A stretch of DNA of 64,000 bases, taken from Nocardia donostiensis. Its GTDB lineage: Bacteria; Actinomycetota; Actinomycetes; Mycobacteriales; Mycobacteriaceae. The notes below the pieces were generated by a model. That model was not told the DNA's origin. It did not search any database and was given only the letters and a program-made list of their open reading frames with translations. The translations under genes were made by a program, and so were the position numbers. Shown piece by piece: positions 1-9,344 of this stretch. The stretch's first letter is position 1; each line of letters begins with the position of its first letter. The DNA is taken from contig NZ_MUKP01000005.1 of assembly GCF_002081715.1 (NCBI RefSeq), positions 124,001 to 188,000 of the forward strand, in the 5' to 3' direction.

Positions 1-1280
1 TGACGGTGCTGCTGCGCGGTCTGCAGATCCGCAAACTCGGGACCGCGCTCTGGCTCGCCTTCGTCAAACGCCGCGAGCCCGACGGGGCCGGGGACATCTC
101 GCACTATCAGGCGTTGTCGACCGCGCTGGCCGCCACCGTCGGTGTCGGCAATATCGCCGGTGTGGCGACGGCGATCGCACTCGGCGGCCCGGGCGCGGTG
201 TTCTGGATGTGGTGCACCGGCCTGGTGGGGATGGCCACCAAATACAGCGAGGCGTTCCTTGGTGTCCGGTTCCGGCGTACCGACGCTGCCGGTGAGCAGG
301 CCGGCGGGCCGATGCACTATCTGCGGGAAGGCATCAAAGGTCCGTTCGGCGTGTTCCTCGGCGGGTTCTTCGCGGTGGCCGGTGTTTTCGCCTCGTTCGG
401 CATCGGCAATATGACCCAGGCCAACACGGTCGCCGCCAACGTGGAATCCGAGTGGGGTCTGCCCACCTGGGTCACCGGCCTGATCATCACCGGTCTGGCC
501 GCAGCGGTCATCCTCGGCGGTATCAAGAACATCGGCCGCGTCACCAGCCTCTTCGTGCCGGTCATGATCATCCTCTATATCGTCGGCGCGGCCGCGGTGC
601 TGGCCTTCAACGTCACCGAACTGCCCGCCGCGATCGGGCTCATCGTCACCGACGCGTTCACCGGCACCGCTGCCACGGGCGGTTTCGTCGGTGCCGGTGT
701 CGCGGCCGCCATCCGCTACGGTGTCGCGCGCGGCATCTTCTCCAACGAATCCGGGCTCGGCACCGGTGGTATCGCCGCCGCGGCCGCCCAGACCACACAC
801 CCGGTGCGCCAAGCCCTCGTCTCGATGACCCAGACCTTCATCGACACGCTGGTCGTGGTGAGTTTCACCGGCCTCACCATCGTGGTGACCGGGGTCTGGA
901 AGTCCGACAGTTCCCCGGCGACATTCACCGCGGACGCGTTCGCCCAGGCACTGCCCGGCACCTGGGGCAGCGTCATCGTGACGGTGAGCGTGATCTTCTT
1001 CGCGTTCTCCACCGTGCTCGGCTGGTCCTACTACGGCGACCGCTGCATCGAGTACCTGTTCGGCCGCAAGCTGGTGCTGCCGTACCGGATCGTGTTCATC
1101 GTGGTCGTCTATCTCGGCGCGACACGGGAGCTGTCGACGGTGTGGACGTTCTCCGATGTGGCCAACGGCCTGATGGCACTGCCGAACCTGATCGGCCTGG
1201 TCATCTTGTCCCCGCTGGTCTACCGGGAGACGAAGGCCTACTTCGACGGCAAACAATCCGACGAAGTACGGGTGCACTGA
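1..1280 (+). CDS. Alanine/glycine:cation symporter family protein (AGCS), 5' truncated
   Basis: Inner-membrane secondary transporter that would import alanine or glycine with Na+ or H+. The reading frame is already open at base 3, so the true start lies left of the window; the GTG at 6 is an internal codon. About 425 residues are visible, against roughly 480 usual for the family. The frame carries the family's glycine-rich stretch GNIAGVATAIALGGPGAVFW near the N-terminal edge and the later segment SNESGLGTGG, and is a run of hydrophobic helices to the end. Substrate preference between alanine and glycine cannot be read from the sequence. A short hairpin follows the stop. Confidence 0.9.
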   Translation, partial: TVLLRGLQIRKLGTALWLAFVKRREPDGAGDISHYQALSTALAATVGVGNIAGVATAIALGGPGAVFWMWCTGLVGMATKYSEAFLGVRFRRTDAAGEQAGGPMHYLREGIKGPFGVFLGGFFAVAGVFASFGIGNMTQANTVAANVESEWGLPTWVTGLIITGLAAAVILGGIKNIGRVTSLFVPVMIILYIVGAAAVLAFNVTELPAAIGLIVTDAFTGTAATGGFVGAGVAAAIRYGVARGIFSNESGLGTGGIAAAAAQTTHPVRQALVSMTQTFIDTLVVVSFTGLTIVVTGVWKSDSSPATFTADAFAQALPGTWGSVIVTVSVIFFAFSTVLGWSYYGDRCIEYLFGRKLVLPYRIVFIVVVYLGATRELSTVWTFSDVANGLMALPNLIGLVILSPLVYRETKAYFDGKQSDEVRVH

Positions 1281-1296
1281 CCTGCGCCGCACCGCC

Positions 1297-1315
1297 CGCC
1301 CACGTTTGGTGGGCG
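1297..1315 (+). terminator. Hairpin after the AGCS gene
   Basis: CGCCCAC and GTGGGCG form a perfect 7-bp stem with a 5-base loop, 16 bases after the stop of the symporter gene. There is no long T tract, as is common in high-GC actinobacteria, so termination is inferred. Confidence 0.5.
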
Positions 1316-1423
1316 TGGCGCCGGGAAACCGGCGTGCGGAAGGAGGCGCGGTGAGACACAATCGCGCAGCGCTCATTGCGCCGACGGGGTGCGAGAAACT
1401 CCCGCAGGACACAGGAGGCAGTG

Positions 1424-1861
1424 ATGAGTGAGATGAGCGAGATGAGCGAAACGAACGACACCTGGGATCCGCCGCAGGACACGGGCGCGCCGGACGCGGC
1501 CGAGACCGACGCAGCCGGTCTGAGCGCGTCCGAGGACCTCGACGAGGACGAACTGCGTTCGGACCCGCTCGAGGAGGGTATGGACCCGCCTGAGCACTGG
1601 TCCGGTGTCGACCAATACGGTATGACCCCGCGTGAGGAGCGCACGCCGCGCCCCATGGACGACCGTCTCGACGAAGAACAACCCGATACGGTCGCCGACC
1701 CGCCGGACGAGCCGGGTCCGGCCGAATCCGATGCGATGACCGTCGGTGGCGAGGACGTGATCAACCCGCCGCACGAATACGAGCGGGATCTGGGTATCGA
1801 CGCCGATATCGCGGGCGGTTCGGTGGCGGACGAGATCCGGGAGGCCGAACCCCCGGAGTAG
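1424..1861 (+). CDS. DUF5709 family acidic protein
   Basis: Small, very acidic soluble protein of 145 residues, rich in Asp, Glu and Pro. It contains the run LSASEDLDEDELRSDPLEEG followed by PPEHWSGVDQYGMTP, which I recognise as the core of the actinobacterial DUF5709 family; the family has no known function. The start is placed at ATG 1424 because AGGAGG at 1413-1418 sits 5 bases upstream; a GTG at 1421 is an alternative. The N-terminus repeats the unit MSE (MSEMSEMSE). No membrane segment or signal peptide is seen. It stands alone between the symporter and the DUF4383 gene. Confidence 0.8.
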   Translation: MSEMSEMSETNDTWDPPQDTGAPDAAETDAAGLSASEDLDEDELRSDPLEEGMDPPEHWSGVDQYGMTPREERTPRPMDDRLDEEQPDTVADPPDEPGPAESDAMTVGGEDVINPPHEYERDLGIDADIAGGSVADEIREAEPPE

Positions 1862-2083
1862 CGCAGCACGCTCGCCCGATCACCCTCGGCGATGCGTGGG
1901 CCGGGTGGTTGTGGAGCTAGGACCGGCGGGCGTCGCCGCAGCCGGGGAAGCGGTGCGCTCTTCCTCTGGTTTGCCGTGCGCCTACCTGGGCATTCGTTTC
2001 TCGACCATAAGACGCCGGCATGCGATCGGCAGCGTGGATCCCCGCACGGCCGGCGAACCTGCCGAACCGAAAGGTCAACCGCG

Positions 2084-2569
2084 ATGTCACGCTACGACAC
2101 CACTGCCGCAACAACACCCCGCTCCCCGCTGCAGCTCGCCGCTATGGCGGTCGGGGCGGTTTTCCTGCTGGTGGGAGTCCTCGGCTTCATCCCCGGTATC
2201 ACCACCGACTACGACTCGCTCGAATGGGCAGGCCATCACTCCGAGGCGCAACTGCTCGGCCTGTTCAACGTGTCCATCCTGCACAACCTTGTGCACCTGC
2301 TGTTCGGCATCGTCGGACTGATCGCCGGACGCACCCCGGGCGCCGCCCGCGCCTTCCTGATCGGTGGCGGCGCGATCTACCTGGTGCTGTGGCTGTACGG
2401 GCTGCTCATCGATTTCGGCAGCGACGCCAATTTCCTGCCCTTGGACACCGCCGACAACTGGCTGCACTTCGGCCTCGGGGTCGGGATGATCGCGCTGGGG
2501 GCGGCTCTGCCCCGAGTATCCGGGATCACGCCTCCCGGTGGAGGCAGGCAGACCGGGATCATCGAGTAA
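2084..2569 (+). CDS. DUF4383 domain membrane protein
   Basis: Integral membrane protein of 161 residues with about four hydrophobic helices. The pattern of a first helix (AVGAVFLLVGVLGFIPG), a loop with the segment LLGLFNVSILHNLVHLLFG, and a later NWLHFGLGVGM is typical of DUF4383, a family of unknown function common in actinobacteria. ATG 2084 is preferred because a GAAAGG sequence lies just upstream. The 222 bases between the DUF5709 stop and this start contain no recognisable gene. It converges with the acyl-CoA dehydrogenase gene. Confidence 0.8.
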   Translation: MSRYDTTAATTPRSPLQLAAMAVGAVFLLVGVLGFIPGITTDYDSLEWAGHHSEAQLLGLFNVSILHNLVHLLFGIVGLIAGRTPGAARAFLIGGGAIYLVLWLYGLLIDFGSDANFLPLDTADNWLHFGLGVGMIALGAALPRVSGITPPGGGRQTGIIE

Positions 2570-2614
2570 TTTGCGCGGACCGCGGCAACGGTTCAGAACT
2601 ACCAGAGGCGCTTA

Positions 2615-2634
2615 CCTCCGCATGAATGCGGAGG
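2615..2634. terminator. Bidirectional hairpin between converging genes
   Basis: CCTCCGCAT and ATGCGGAGG form a perfect 9-bp inverted repeat around two central bases, between the stops of the converging DUF4383 and acyl-CoA dehydrogenase genes. The position suggests a shared terminator; function is inferred. Confidence 0.5.
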
Positions 2635-2655
2635 CTTGCGCGGACGTTCGTTGAG

Positions 2656-3801
2656 TCAGGACAGTTTGAGGCTGCGCCCGATGATTTCCTTCATGATCTC
2701 GGTGGTGCCGCCGTAGATCGTCTGCACGCGAGCATCCAGGTAGGCCTGGGCGATCGGGTATTCCTGCATGTAGCCGTAGCCGCCGTGCAGTTGCAGGCAG
2801 CGGTTGATCAGCTCGACCTGCTCCTCGGTGCTCCACCATTTGGCCATCGCGGCATCTTCGACGCTCAGCTTGCCCGCGTTCAGGTCCTCGATGCACTTAT
2901 CGACGAAAACGCGCACCGCGGTGGTCTTGGTGGCCAGCTCGGCCAGCACGAACCGGGTGTTCTGCTGCGCGCCGATCGGCTTGCCGAACGCCTTGCGGTC
3001 GCGGACGTACTGGATGGTTCTCTGCAGCGTGGATTCCATCGCCGCGGCCGCCACGGCCGCGATCGACAGTCGTTCCTGCGGCAGATTCTGCATGAGGTGG
3101 ATGAAGCCCATGCCTTCCTGGCCGAGCAGGTTCGCGGCGGGCACCCGGACGTCGGTGAAGCTGAGCTCGGCCGTGTCCTGCGCTTTGAGACCGATCTTGT
3201 CCAGGTTGCGGCCCCGTTCGAAGCCGGGCATACCGCGCTCGACAACGAGCAGGCTGAAGCCCATGGCGCCCTTGTCGGGGTCGGTCTGGGCGACGACGAT
3301 GACGAGATCGGCGTTGATGCCGTTGGTGATGAAGGTCTTGGCGCCGTTGAGCACCCAGTCGTCGCCATCGCGGACCGCGCGCGTCTTGATGCCCTGCAGA
3401 TCCGAACCGGTGCCCGGTTCGGTCATCGCGATGGCGGTGATGGTCTCACCGGAACAGAAGCCGGGTAGCCAGCGCTTCTTCTGCTCCTCGTTGGTCAGGT
3501 CAAGCAGATACGGGGCGACGACGTCGTTGTGCAGCGTGAAGCCGAGACCCGAATACAGCCCGTTCACACACTCTTCGGCGATAACCGCGTTGTAGCGGAA
3601 GTCCTTCACCCCACCGCCGCCGTATTCCTCCGGCACGGCCATACCGAGGAATCCCTGCTTACCTGCCTCGATCCAGGCAGCACGGTCGACGACACCCTGC
3701 TCGGCCCACTGCTCGTGGTTCGGCGCGACGTGTGTGTCGAGAAATTTACGGAAGGACTCCCGGAACAGATCGTGCTCGGGCTCGAACAGTGTGCGCTCCA
3801 C
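2656..3801 (-). CDS. Acyl-CoA dehydrogenase (long-chain type)
   Basis: FAD enzyme for the first oxidation step of fatty acyl-CoA beta-oxidation, 381 residues, the normal family length. Visible signatures are the FAD/substrate motif AIAMTEPGTGSD at about 124-134, RKAFGKPIG near 269-277, and the C-terminal QLHGGYGYMQEYPI and IYGGTTEIMKEIIGR. The wider sequence resembles long-chain acyl-CoA dehydrogenase, in which the catalytic base lies mid-protein; Glu256 in AAMES fits that position. The start is GTG 3801 with AGGAGG 5 bases upstream. About 194 bases separate it from the upstream acyltransferase gene, so it probably has its own promoter. Chain-length preference is inferred only from resemblance. 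Confidence 0.9.
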   Translation of the reverse strand: MERTLFEPEHDLFRESFRKFLDTHVAPNHEQWAEQGVVDRAAWIEAGKQGFLGMAVPEEYGGGGVKDFRYNAVIAEECVNGLYSGLGFTLHNDVVAPYLLDLTNEEQKKRWLPGFCSGETITAIAMTEPGTGSDLQGIKTRAVRDGDDWVLNGAKTFITNGINADLVIVVAQTDPDKGAMGFSLLVVERGMPGFERGRNLDKIGLKAQDTAELSFTDVRVPAANLLGQEGMGFIHLMQNLPQERLSIAAVAAAAMESTLQRTIQYVRDRKAFGKPIGAQQNTRFVLAELATKTTAVRVFVDKCIEDLNAGKLSVEDAAMAKWWSTEEQVELINRCLQLHGGYGYMQEYPIAQAYLDARVQTIYGGTTEIMKEIIGRSLKLS

Positions 3802-3995
3802 ACCAACCTCCTAATGACTACACGGGCCGTTCCACACCGGCCCGCATTGTCACCACCGTACCCGGAATGAGAACCGGTGTTTACTTTGCACCCGAAATGC
3901 CGTGCATCACCACCTATAGCGTGCCCATGGCCTACACCTGCGGCCATTCACGCCTGGGCTGCGGGAGAAAGAGCGGGCGCCGCTGCGCGGCTCGA

Positions 3996-4898
3996 TCAGA
4001 AAGGCAGCATGTCGCGTACCCGCCCCGCCAGAGTGCGCCCGGTATCGCCTTCCCGTTCGGCGAACAGGAATGTCAACTCCTCCTGTAGCGACTTGCGGAC
4101 GACCGCGCCGAGCTGGACGGCGGCCTCGTCCAGATCGGTGGCGTCGCGCCACGGCGCCGGGTCGATGGGCGCGCCGGCAGAGAAGTAGAAACGTTCCGGC
4201 CGTGGGATCCAGGTGGGGCCGATGCCTTTGAGCAACGGCGGGGTGAGTTCGGCGTTGATACCGAGGGCTTCGACGAGCCAGCGCAGCGGACGCAGCGCCA
4301 GATGGTCGCCGTCGACGAGGATGTCGTAGGCGTCGTCGATGCCGATCATCGCGACCGGCACGATCGGGGCACCCGTTTCGATCGCCATCCGCGCGAACCC
4401 GGTGCGGCCCTCCCAGCGCAGCTGGTATTTCTCACCCTTGCGGCGCACCGCCTCTCGACCACCGCCGGGGAACACGATCACCGCTTCGCCTGCCTCGAGC
4501 AGGGCCCGGCAATTCGCCCTGGTGCCGCGCACCGCACCGTAGTACTGCAGCAGGTGGCGCACCCCCGGCGCGCCGATGAGCACATGTTCGGCAAGACCGC
4601 GGATCAACCTGCCGCGGCGGCGCAGCACCTCGGGCAGCAGCAGGGGCGCATCGAAACCGCCGAGCAGATTGTGGTTTCCGACGAGCAGCACCGGGCCTTC
4701 GGCCGGAATGTTCTCCAGGCCGTAGTACCGGGGACTGGCCCAGGTGCGTATCGGTGCCAGCATGGCGTCGAGCACCCACAGATCGGCGTCGCTCAGCGAC
4801 ACCGTCAGCGGCGCGCCGTCGGTGAGAACGGGGACGCGGGACGCGATCTCGCCGTTGCGACGAGCACCGGAATCGGCTGGACCGAGGCCGAGCGACAT
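3996..4898 (-). CDS. Lysophospholipid acyltransferase family protein
   Basis: Membrane-associated acyl-CoA-dependent acyltransferase of 300 residues, probably acting on a glycerolipid or other lipid acceptor. The catalytic region reads VGNHNLLGGFDAP: His76 and Asp83 are separated by six residues rather than the four of PlsC, a spacing seen in the monoacylglycerol/phytyl-ester branch of the superfamily. A second block, FPGGGREA at 143-150, replaces the FPEGTR of PlsC and fits that same branch. ATG 4898 is chosen because AGGAGG lies 5-6 bases upstream; longer readings lack a ribosome site. The acceptor substrate cannot be read from the sequence. Confidence 0.8.
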   Translation of the reverse strand: MSLGLGPADSGARRNGEIASRVPVLTDGAPLTVSLSDADLWVLDAMLAPIRTWASPRYYGLENIPAEGPVLLVGNHNLLGGFDAPLLLPEVLRRRGRLIRGLAEHVLIGAPGVRHLLQYYGAVRGTRANCRALLEAGEAVIVFPGGGREAVRRKGEKYQLRWEGRTGFARMAIETGAPIVPVAMIGIDDAYDILVDGDHLALRPLRWLVEALGINAELTPPLLKGIGPTWIPRPERFYFSAGAPIDPAPWRDATDLDEAAVQLGAVVRKSLQEELTFLFAEREGDTGRTLAGRVRDMLPF

Positions 4899-5001
4899 GA
4901 ACCCTCCTGATGTCGATTCGATGACGATATCGCAACGAAACCGCTTGCGTCGCACCGGATACGGACATCGGCAGGTCGCCCGGCTGCGAGCCGTGCGGGG
5001 G

Positions 5002-6567
5002 CTACGAGGCGGCGGGCGCCGTTCCCGCGTAGGCGTACTCCGACAACGCCGCCGCCAGCGCCTGCGGCACCCGGGCATGGACTCTGGTCCCGCCCTCCTC
5101 ATGGCTGGTGCTGTCGATCCGGCCGTCGGCGTGGATACGGGCGAGCAGATCCCCGCGAGTGTACGGCAGCAGCACACTGACTTCGACGTCGAGACCGCCG
5201 AGCACCTCGGCGATCCGGCCGCGTAGCTCCTCGATTCCGATATCTTTGTGCGCGGAGACGAACACCGCATCCGGTAGCTGCGCGCGCAGGTTGGCAAGCT
5301 CAACCGGTTCCATGGCGTCGATCTTGTTGACCGCCAGCAACTCCGGCGGGGCAGGTGCACCCGACTCCCGGATCACATCGGTGATCACCTCACGGACCGC
5401 CTTGATCTGCTCGGCGGGCAGCGAATCAGAACCGTCGACCACATGCAGCAGCAGATCGGCGCCGGTGACCTCTTCCAACGTGGACCGGAACGCCTCGACC
5501 AGCTGGGTCGGCAGATGCCGCACGAAACCGACGGTATCGGTGAACACGACCTCGCGACCGTCGTCGAGCTGAGCGCGCCGCGTGGTGGGGTCCAGTGTGG
5601 CGAACAACGCGTCCTGCACCAGCACACCGGAGCCGGTCAGCGCGTTCATCAGGCTGGATTTACCGGCGTTGGTGTAGCCGACGATCGCCACCGACGGGAT
5701 ACCGCTGGACGTACGGCGCGAACGCATCGTGTCCCGCGCGGTCTTCATCTCGCGGATCTCGCGGCGCAGCTTTGCCATCCGCTCACGGATGCGACGCCGG
5801 TCGGTTTCGATCTTGGTCTCACCGGGGCCACGCAGACCCACACCACCGTTACTGCCCGCCCGGCCACCGGCCTGCCGGGACATCGATTCACCCCAGCCAC
5901 GCAGCCGCGGCAGCATGTACTCCATCTGGGCGAGCGCGACCTGCGCCTTACCCTCCCGGGAGGTGGCGTGCTGGGCGAAGATGTCCAGGATCAGCGCGGT
6001 GCGGTCGACAACCTTCACCTTGACGACCTTTTCCAGCGCGGTCAGCTGCGCCGGAGTCAGTTCACCATCGCAGATCACCGTGTCCGCGCCGCTGGCCAGC
6101 ACCACCGCACGCAGCTCGTCGGCTTTACCTGAACCGATATAGGTGGCCGGATCGGGCCGCTCACGGCGCTGGATGAGCGCCTCCAGCACCTCCGAACCCG
6201 CGGTTTCGGCCAGCCGCGCCAGCTCGGCCATACTGGCCTCGGCACTCGCGGCACTGCCCTCGGTCCACACCCCGACCAGCACGACCCGTTCCAGGCGCAG
6301 CTGGCGATATTCGACCTCGGTGATATCGGTGAGTTCGGTGGACAACCCGGCGACGCGGCGCAACGCGCTGCGATCCTCGAGCTGCAGCTCACCGGTCGTG
6401 GGGGCAGCGGACCAGCCGCGCGCCTCATCGCGGGGGCCGATATCGATCCCCCCGATGGCGTAACCGTCCGCGTCGGTGACGTCCTCGAGGTCGTCGAACA
6501 CCTCGAACGACCCGTCGGCCGAACCCGCGGACCGTCCGCTCATATCTACAGATTCAGAATTCCTCAT
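5002..6567 (-). CDS. hflX: GTPase HflX
   Basis: Ribosome-associated GTPase that splits stalled ribosomes, 521 residues from the chosen start. The N-terminal HflX domain contains the ATYIGSGKADEL and ADTVICDGELTPAQ blocks; the linker carries GLRGPGETKIETDRRR. The G domain has G1 GYTNAGKSS (297-305), G3 DTVGF (344-348) and G4 NKID (414-417). ATG 6567 is the favoured start; ATG 6543 is possible and the first 50 or so residues are poorly conserved. It is the last gene of the unit that begins with the LigB-like protein and miaA, 61 bases after dapF. Confidence 0.95.
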   Translation of the reverse strand: MRNSESVDMSGRSAGSADGSFEVFDDLEDVTDADGYAIGGIDIGPRDEARGWSAAPTTGELQLEDRSALRRVAGLSTELTDITEVEYRQLRLERVVLVGVWTEGSAASAEASMAELARLAETAGSEVLEALIQRRERPDPATYIGSGKADELRAVVLASGADTVICDGELTPAQLTALEKVVKVKVVDRTALILDIFAQHATSREGKAQVALAQMEYMLPRLRGWGESMSRQAGGRAGSNGGVGLRGPGETKIETDRRRIRERMAKLRREIREMKTARDTMRSRRTSSGIPSVAIVGYTNAGKSSLMNALTGSGVLVQDALFATLDPTTRRAQLDDGREVVFTDTVGFVRHLPTQLVEAFRSTLEEVTGADLLLHVVDGSDSLPAEQIKAVREVITDVIRESGAPAPPELLAVNKIDAMEPVELANLRAQLPDAVFVSAHKDIGIEELRGRIAEVLGGLDVEVSVLLPYTRGDLLARIHADGRIDSTSHEEGGTRVHARVPQALAAALSEYAYAGTAPAAS

Positions 6568-6628
6568 ACACCATCCATGCTGCCACGAAACCCCAGGGCA
6601 GCGCATGTGATATTCCCGCGGTCCGCGC

Positions 6629-7525
6629 TCACTGCTGGAACCACCACCGGTCGGCGATCCGGCCGGAGGCGACCAGTTGCGACGGCCCGCGCAACCAACC
6701 TCGGCCGACATCCAACCCCGCCCGCACCTCACCGCCCGGTACCCGCACCATCACCTCGCCGCGATCGGTCCCGATCGCGAAACCCTCCGCGGCCAGCGCC
6801 GCGGTCGCGGCCGCGACCGTTCCGGTGCCGCACGACCTGGTCTCTCCCACGCCACGTTCGTAAACCCGCATATCAACCGCGCGCGCGGGGTCGACGGCAG
6901 TGAGAATCTCGATGTTCACACCGTTGGGGAAGAAACCCGGGTCGTAGCCGGGCGCGACGGCCAAATCGATCGCGCCGAGCGCATCGGCCGACAGGGCCGG
7001 ATCGACACAGGCCAGATGCGGGTTGCCGACATCGACACCGATCCCGCGATACGCGCGGCCCGCGATGGTTGCCGTGGCTTCACCCAACACCCGAACCGGC
7101 CCCATATCGACCGTGATATCCCCGTGCACCGCATCCGCAGCGTGCACAGTGATCGGACGGGCACCTGCCCGGCTGCCGACGGAGTACCGGTCGCCGGTCT
7201 GCATACCCGCCACCGCGAGATAGTGCGCGAACACCCGAACCCCGTTACCGCACATCTCCGCGATCGAACCGTCGGCATTGCGGTAGTCCATGAACCAGTC
7301 CTCGCCTGCCACGCCCGGCGGCAGGTCGGTGAGCACCCCCGACCGCTGCAACGCATCCGCCCGCGCCACCCGCAGCACCCCGTCGGCACCCAGGCCCCGG
7401 CGGCGGTCACACAGCGCCGCGACCCGTTCGGCGGTCAGCTCCAGCTGCGCGTCGGGGTCGGGCAGCACCACGAAATCGTTCTGGGTGCCGTGCCCCTTGG
7501 TGAACTCGATGCCGGTCACGCTCAC
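6629..7525 (-). CDS. dapF: Diaminopimelate epimerase
   Basis: Cytoplasmic cofactor-free racemase converting LL- to meso-diaminopimelate for lysine and peptidoglycan synthesis. Both catalytic cysteine blocks are present: [13 protein letters not shown] and [13 protein letters not shown]. The opening [15 protein letters not shown] is the usual N-terminus of the family. GTG 7525 is chosen because an AGGAG lies 10 bases upstream and it leaves a normal N-terminus; an upstream ATG at 7555 overlaps the stop of the preceding methylase gene by ATGA and would add 10 residues. Dap genes elsewhere in this window are dapA at 38.2 kb and dapB at 45.4 kb. Confidence 0.95.
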   Translation of the reverse strand: MSVTGIEFTKGHGTQNDFVVLPDPDAQLELTAERVAALCDRRRGLGADGVLRVARADALQRSGVLTDLPPGVAGEDWFMDYRNADGSIAEMCGNGVRVFAHYLAVAGMQTGDRYSVGSRAGARPITVHAADAVHGDITVDMGPVRVLGEATATIAGRAYRGIGVDVGNPHLACVDPALSADALGAIDLAVAPGYDPGFFPNGVNIEILTAVDPARAVDMRVYERGVGETRSCGTGTVAAATAALAAEGFAIGTDRGEVMVRVPGGEVRAGLDVGRGWLRGPSQLVASGRIADRWWFQQ

Positions 7526-7551
7526 GTCGTCGCTTCTCCTGGTTCTGGTGG

Positions 7552-8385
7552 TCATCTGGCGAACGTCCGGCGTTGCCTGGAAATTTCGTACAACCCCACC
7601 GCGGCCGCCGACGGCGCGCCGAGCGAACTCGCGGTGCCACCCATCGGGATGCGCACGGTGTCGTCACAGGCCTGCTGCCAGGCCGCGCTCATCCCGCTGG
7701 TCTCGTTGCCGACCACCAGGATTGTCGCCTCGGTCAGGTCGTGGTCGTAGATGGCGCGGCTGCCGTGCTCGTCGGTACCGATGATGCGAGTGGGGATACC
7801 GCGACTGATCTGCCGGTCGCGCAGTCGACACACCTGGGCAGGCCCGGCCACACGGAACACCGGTACGGCGAACAGTGAGCCGGTGGAAGCCCGCACAGCC
7901 TGCGGGTCGTACTGGTCGGCGCCGTGTCCGGTGACGATCACCGCGGACGCGCCGAACGCATCCGCCGACCGGATCAACGTGCCCAGATTGCCCGGCGAAT
8001 TGGGCCGGTCGAACACCACGATCACCGGCGCCTCACCCGGTTCCCCTGGTTCATAGGTGTCCAGGTCGTCGTTGCGGGTGACGGCGACGGCCACCAGTTC
8101 CGGGGCGCCGCCGCTCTTCTCCCCCAGCTCGGCCATCAGTTCCGGCACCAGCCCCACCAGCGGCACTGCACAGGTGTCGAGCAGTTCCCGCGCCCACCCC
8201 GACAGTTCGGGACCGCCGAGCCGGTACAGCAGCGCCTCCAACGGCCAGTCGTTGATGACGGCCTGGGTGATCGGCCGCACCCCCTGTACCAGGAAACGGC
8301 CGTCACGGTGCCGTTTGGTGCGGTTGTTCAGATAGGCCTGCCACACCTGCACCGAAGCGTTGCGGGTGCTCACTCGTCGGGTCAC
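7552..8385 (-). CDS. TrmH/SpoU-family RNA 2'-O-methyltransferase
   Basis: SAM-dependent methylase that would add a methyl group to a ribose of rRNA or tRNA, 277 residues. The three SpoU-class motifs are seen: [31 protein letters not shown] and [17 protein letters not shown]. In motif 3 the usual SLNVS is SLGAPS, a noticeable divergence. The deep-trefoil-knot C-terminal half is complete; the N-terminal 100 residues look like an RNA-binding substrate domain. The GTG start at 8385 overlaps the miaA stop by GTGA, and its own stop touches an ATG of dapF, so it is embedded in the miaA-dapF unit. The RNA target is unknown; TsnR-like rRNA methylases are the nearest type I recognise. Confidence 0.85.
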   Translation of the reverse strand: MTRRVSTRNASVQVWQAYLNNRTKRHRDGRFLVQGVRPITQAVINDWPLEALLYRLGGPELSGWARELLDTCAVPLVGLVPELMAELGEKSGGAPELVAVAVTRNDDLDTYEPGEPGEAPVIVVFDRPNSPGNLGTLIRSADAFGASAVIVTGHGADQYDPQAVRASTGSLFAVPVFRVAGPAQVCRLRDRQISRGIPTRIIGTDEHGSRAIYDHDLTEATILVVGNETSGMSAAWQQACDDTVRIPMGGTASSLGAPSAAAVGLYEISRQRRTFAR

Positions 8386-9344
8386 TGCCTGGTCCGTTCC
8401 TCTGCTGCGTTGTCGACGCGGTCGCGTGCCGCCGCATCCAGCAGCGCCGTGGTGGTGGCGACCAATTCGGGATCGGCGCCGTTCACCCAGCGCACCCGGC
8501 GGTCGCGGCGAAACCACGACCGTTGCCGCCGGACATAGCGGCGGGTGCCGATGAATGTGCGTTCCCGCGCCTGGTTCAGGTCGTATTCGTTGTCCAGATA
8601 GGAGAGGACGTGTGCGTAACCGATCGCCCGGCGCGCTGTCTGCCCCGCCCGCAGGCCCTCGCTGATCAGCGCGCGAACCTCGTCGACGAGGCCGTGGTCG
8701 AACATGACCGCAGTGCGTTGCTCGATCCGGGCATCCAACTCGGCGGTGTCGCGGTCGACACCGATGATGGTCGTCCCCCAACGGGGAGCACCGATCACCG
8801 GCGCCGATGCCGCGAACGGCCGGCCGGTCAATTCGACGACCTCGAGCGCGCGCACCATCCGGCGGCCGTCGGTGGGCAGGATCGTTGCCGCGGCGGCCGG
8901 GTCCGCGCGGCGCAACGCAGCGTGCACAGCCGCCACCCCCTCCTCGGCGAGCAACGCCTCCCACTTGGCCCGCACCTGCGGATCGGTCGCCGGGAACTCC
9001 CACTGATCCAGCAGAGCCTGCACGTACATCATCGAGCCCCCGACGATGATCGGCGTATGCCCCCTGGCGACGATGGCCTCGACATCCGCCGCGGCCGCAG
9101 TCTGATACGCGGCGACCGACGCGGTCTCCGTGACGTCCAGGACGTCGAGCTGGTGATGCGGGATGCCGCGCCGCAGCTGCGGCGCCAACTTCGCGGTACC
9201 GATGTCCATACCGCGATACAGCTGCATCGCGTCGATATTGACGATCTCGCCGTGCAGTCGCTCGGCCAGGTCCAACGCCAGATCGGATTTCCCCGTGGCG
9301 GTGGGTCCGACCACCGCGATCGGGGTGATCACCTCCCCGCTCAC
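8382..9344 (-). CDS. miaA: tRNA dimethylallyltransferase MiaA
   Basis: Transfers dimethylallyl to the N6 of A37 in tRNAs reading UNN codons, 320 residues. The P-loop [11 protein letters not shown] is near the N-terminus, followed by [19 protein letters not shown], the DMAPP and tRNA-contacting region, and the typical ARRAIGYAH segment. The GTG start at 9344 overlaps the stop of the upstream LigB-like gene by GTGA, with AGGGAGG 9 bases upstream. MiaB, which acts on the same base in the next step, is encoded about 3.3 kb away on the same strand but in a separate unit. Confidence 0.95.
   Translation of the reverse strand: MSGEVITPIAVVGPTATGKSDLALDLAERLHGEIVNIDAMQLYRGMDIGTAKLAPQLRRGIPHHQLDVLDVTETASVAAYQTAAAADVEAIVARGHTPIIVGGSMMYVQALLDQWEFPATDPQVRAKWEALLAEEGVAAVHAALRRADPAAAATILPTDGRRMVRALEVVELTGRPFAASAPVIGAPRWGTTIIGVDRDTAELDARIEQRTAVMFDHGLVDEVRALISEGLRAGQTARRAIGYAHVLSYLDNEYDLNQARERTFIGTRRYVRRQRSWFRRDRRVRWVNGADPELVATTTALLDAAARDRVDNAAEERTRQ

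Noticed and set aside
3823-3844. Dyad CGGGCC-N10-GGCCCG ahead of the acyl-CoA dehydrogenase gene
   Set aside because: Six-base GC arms are expected by chance at this composition, and no adjacent regulator gene supports an operator.
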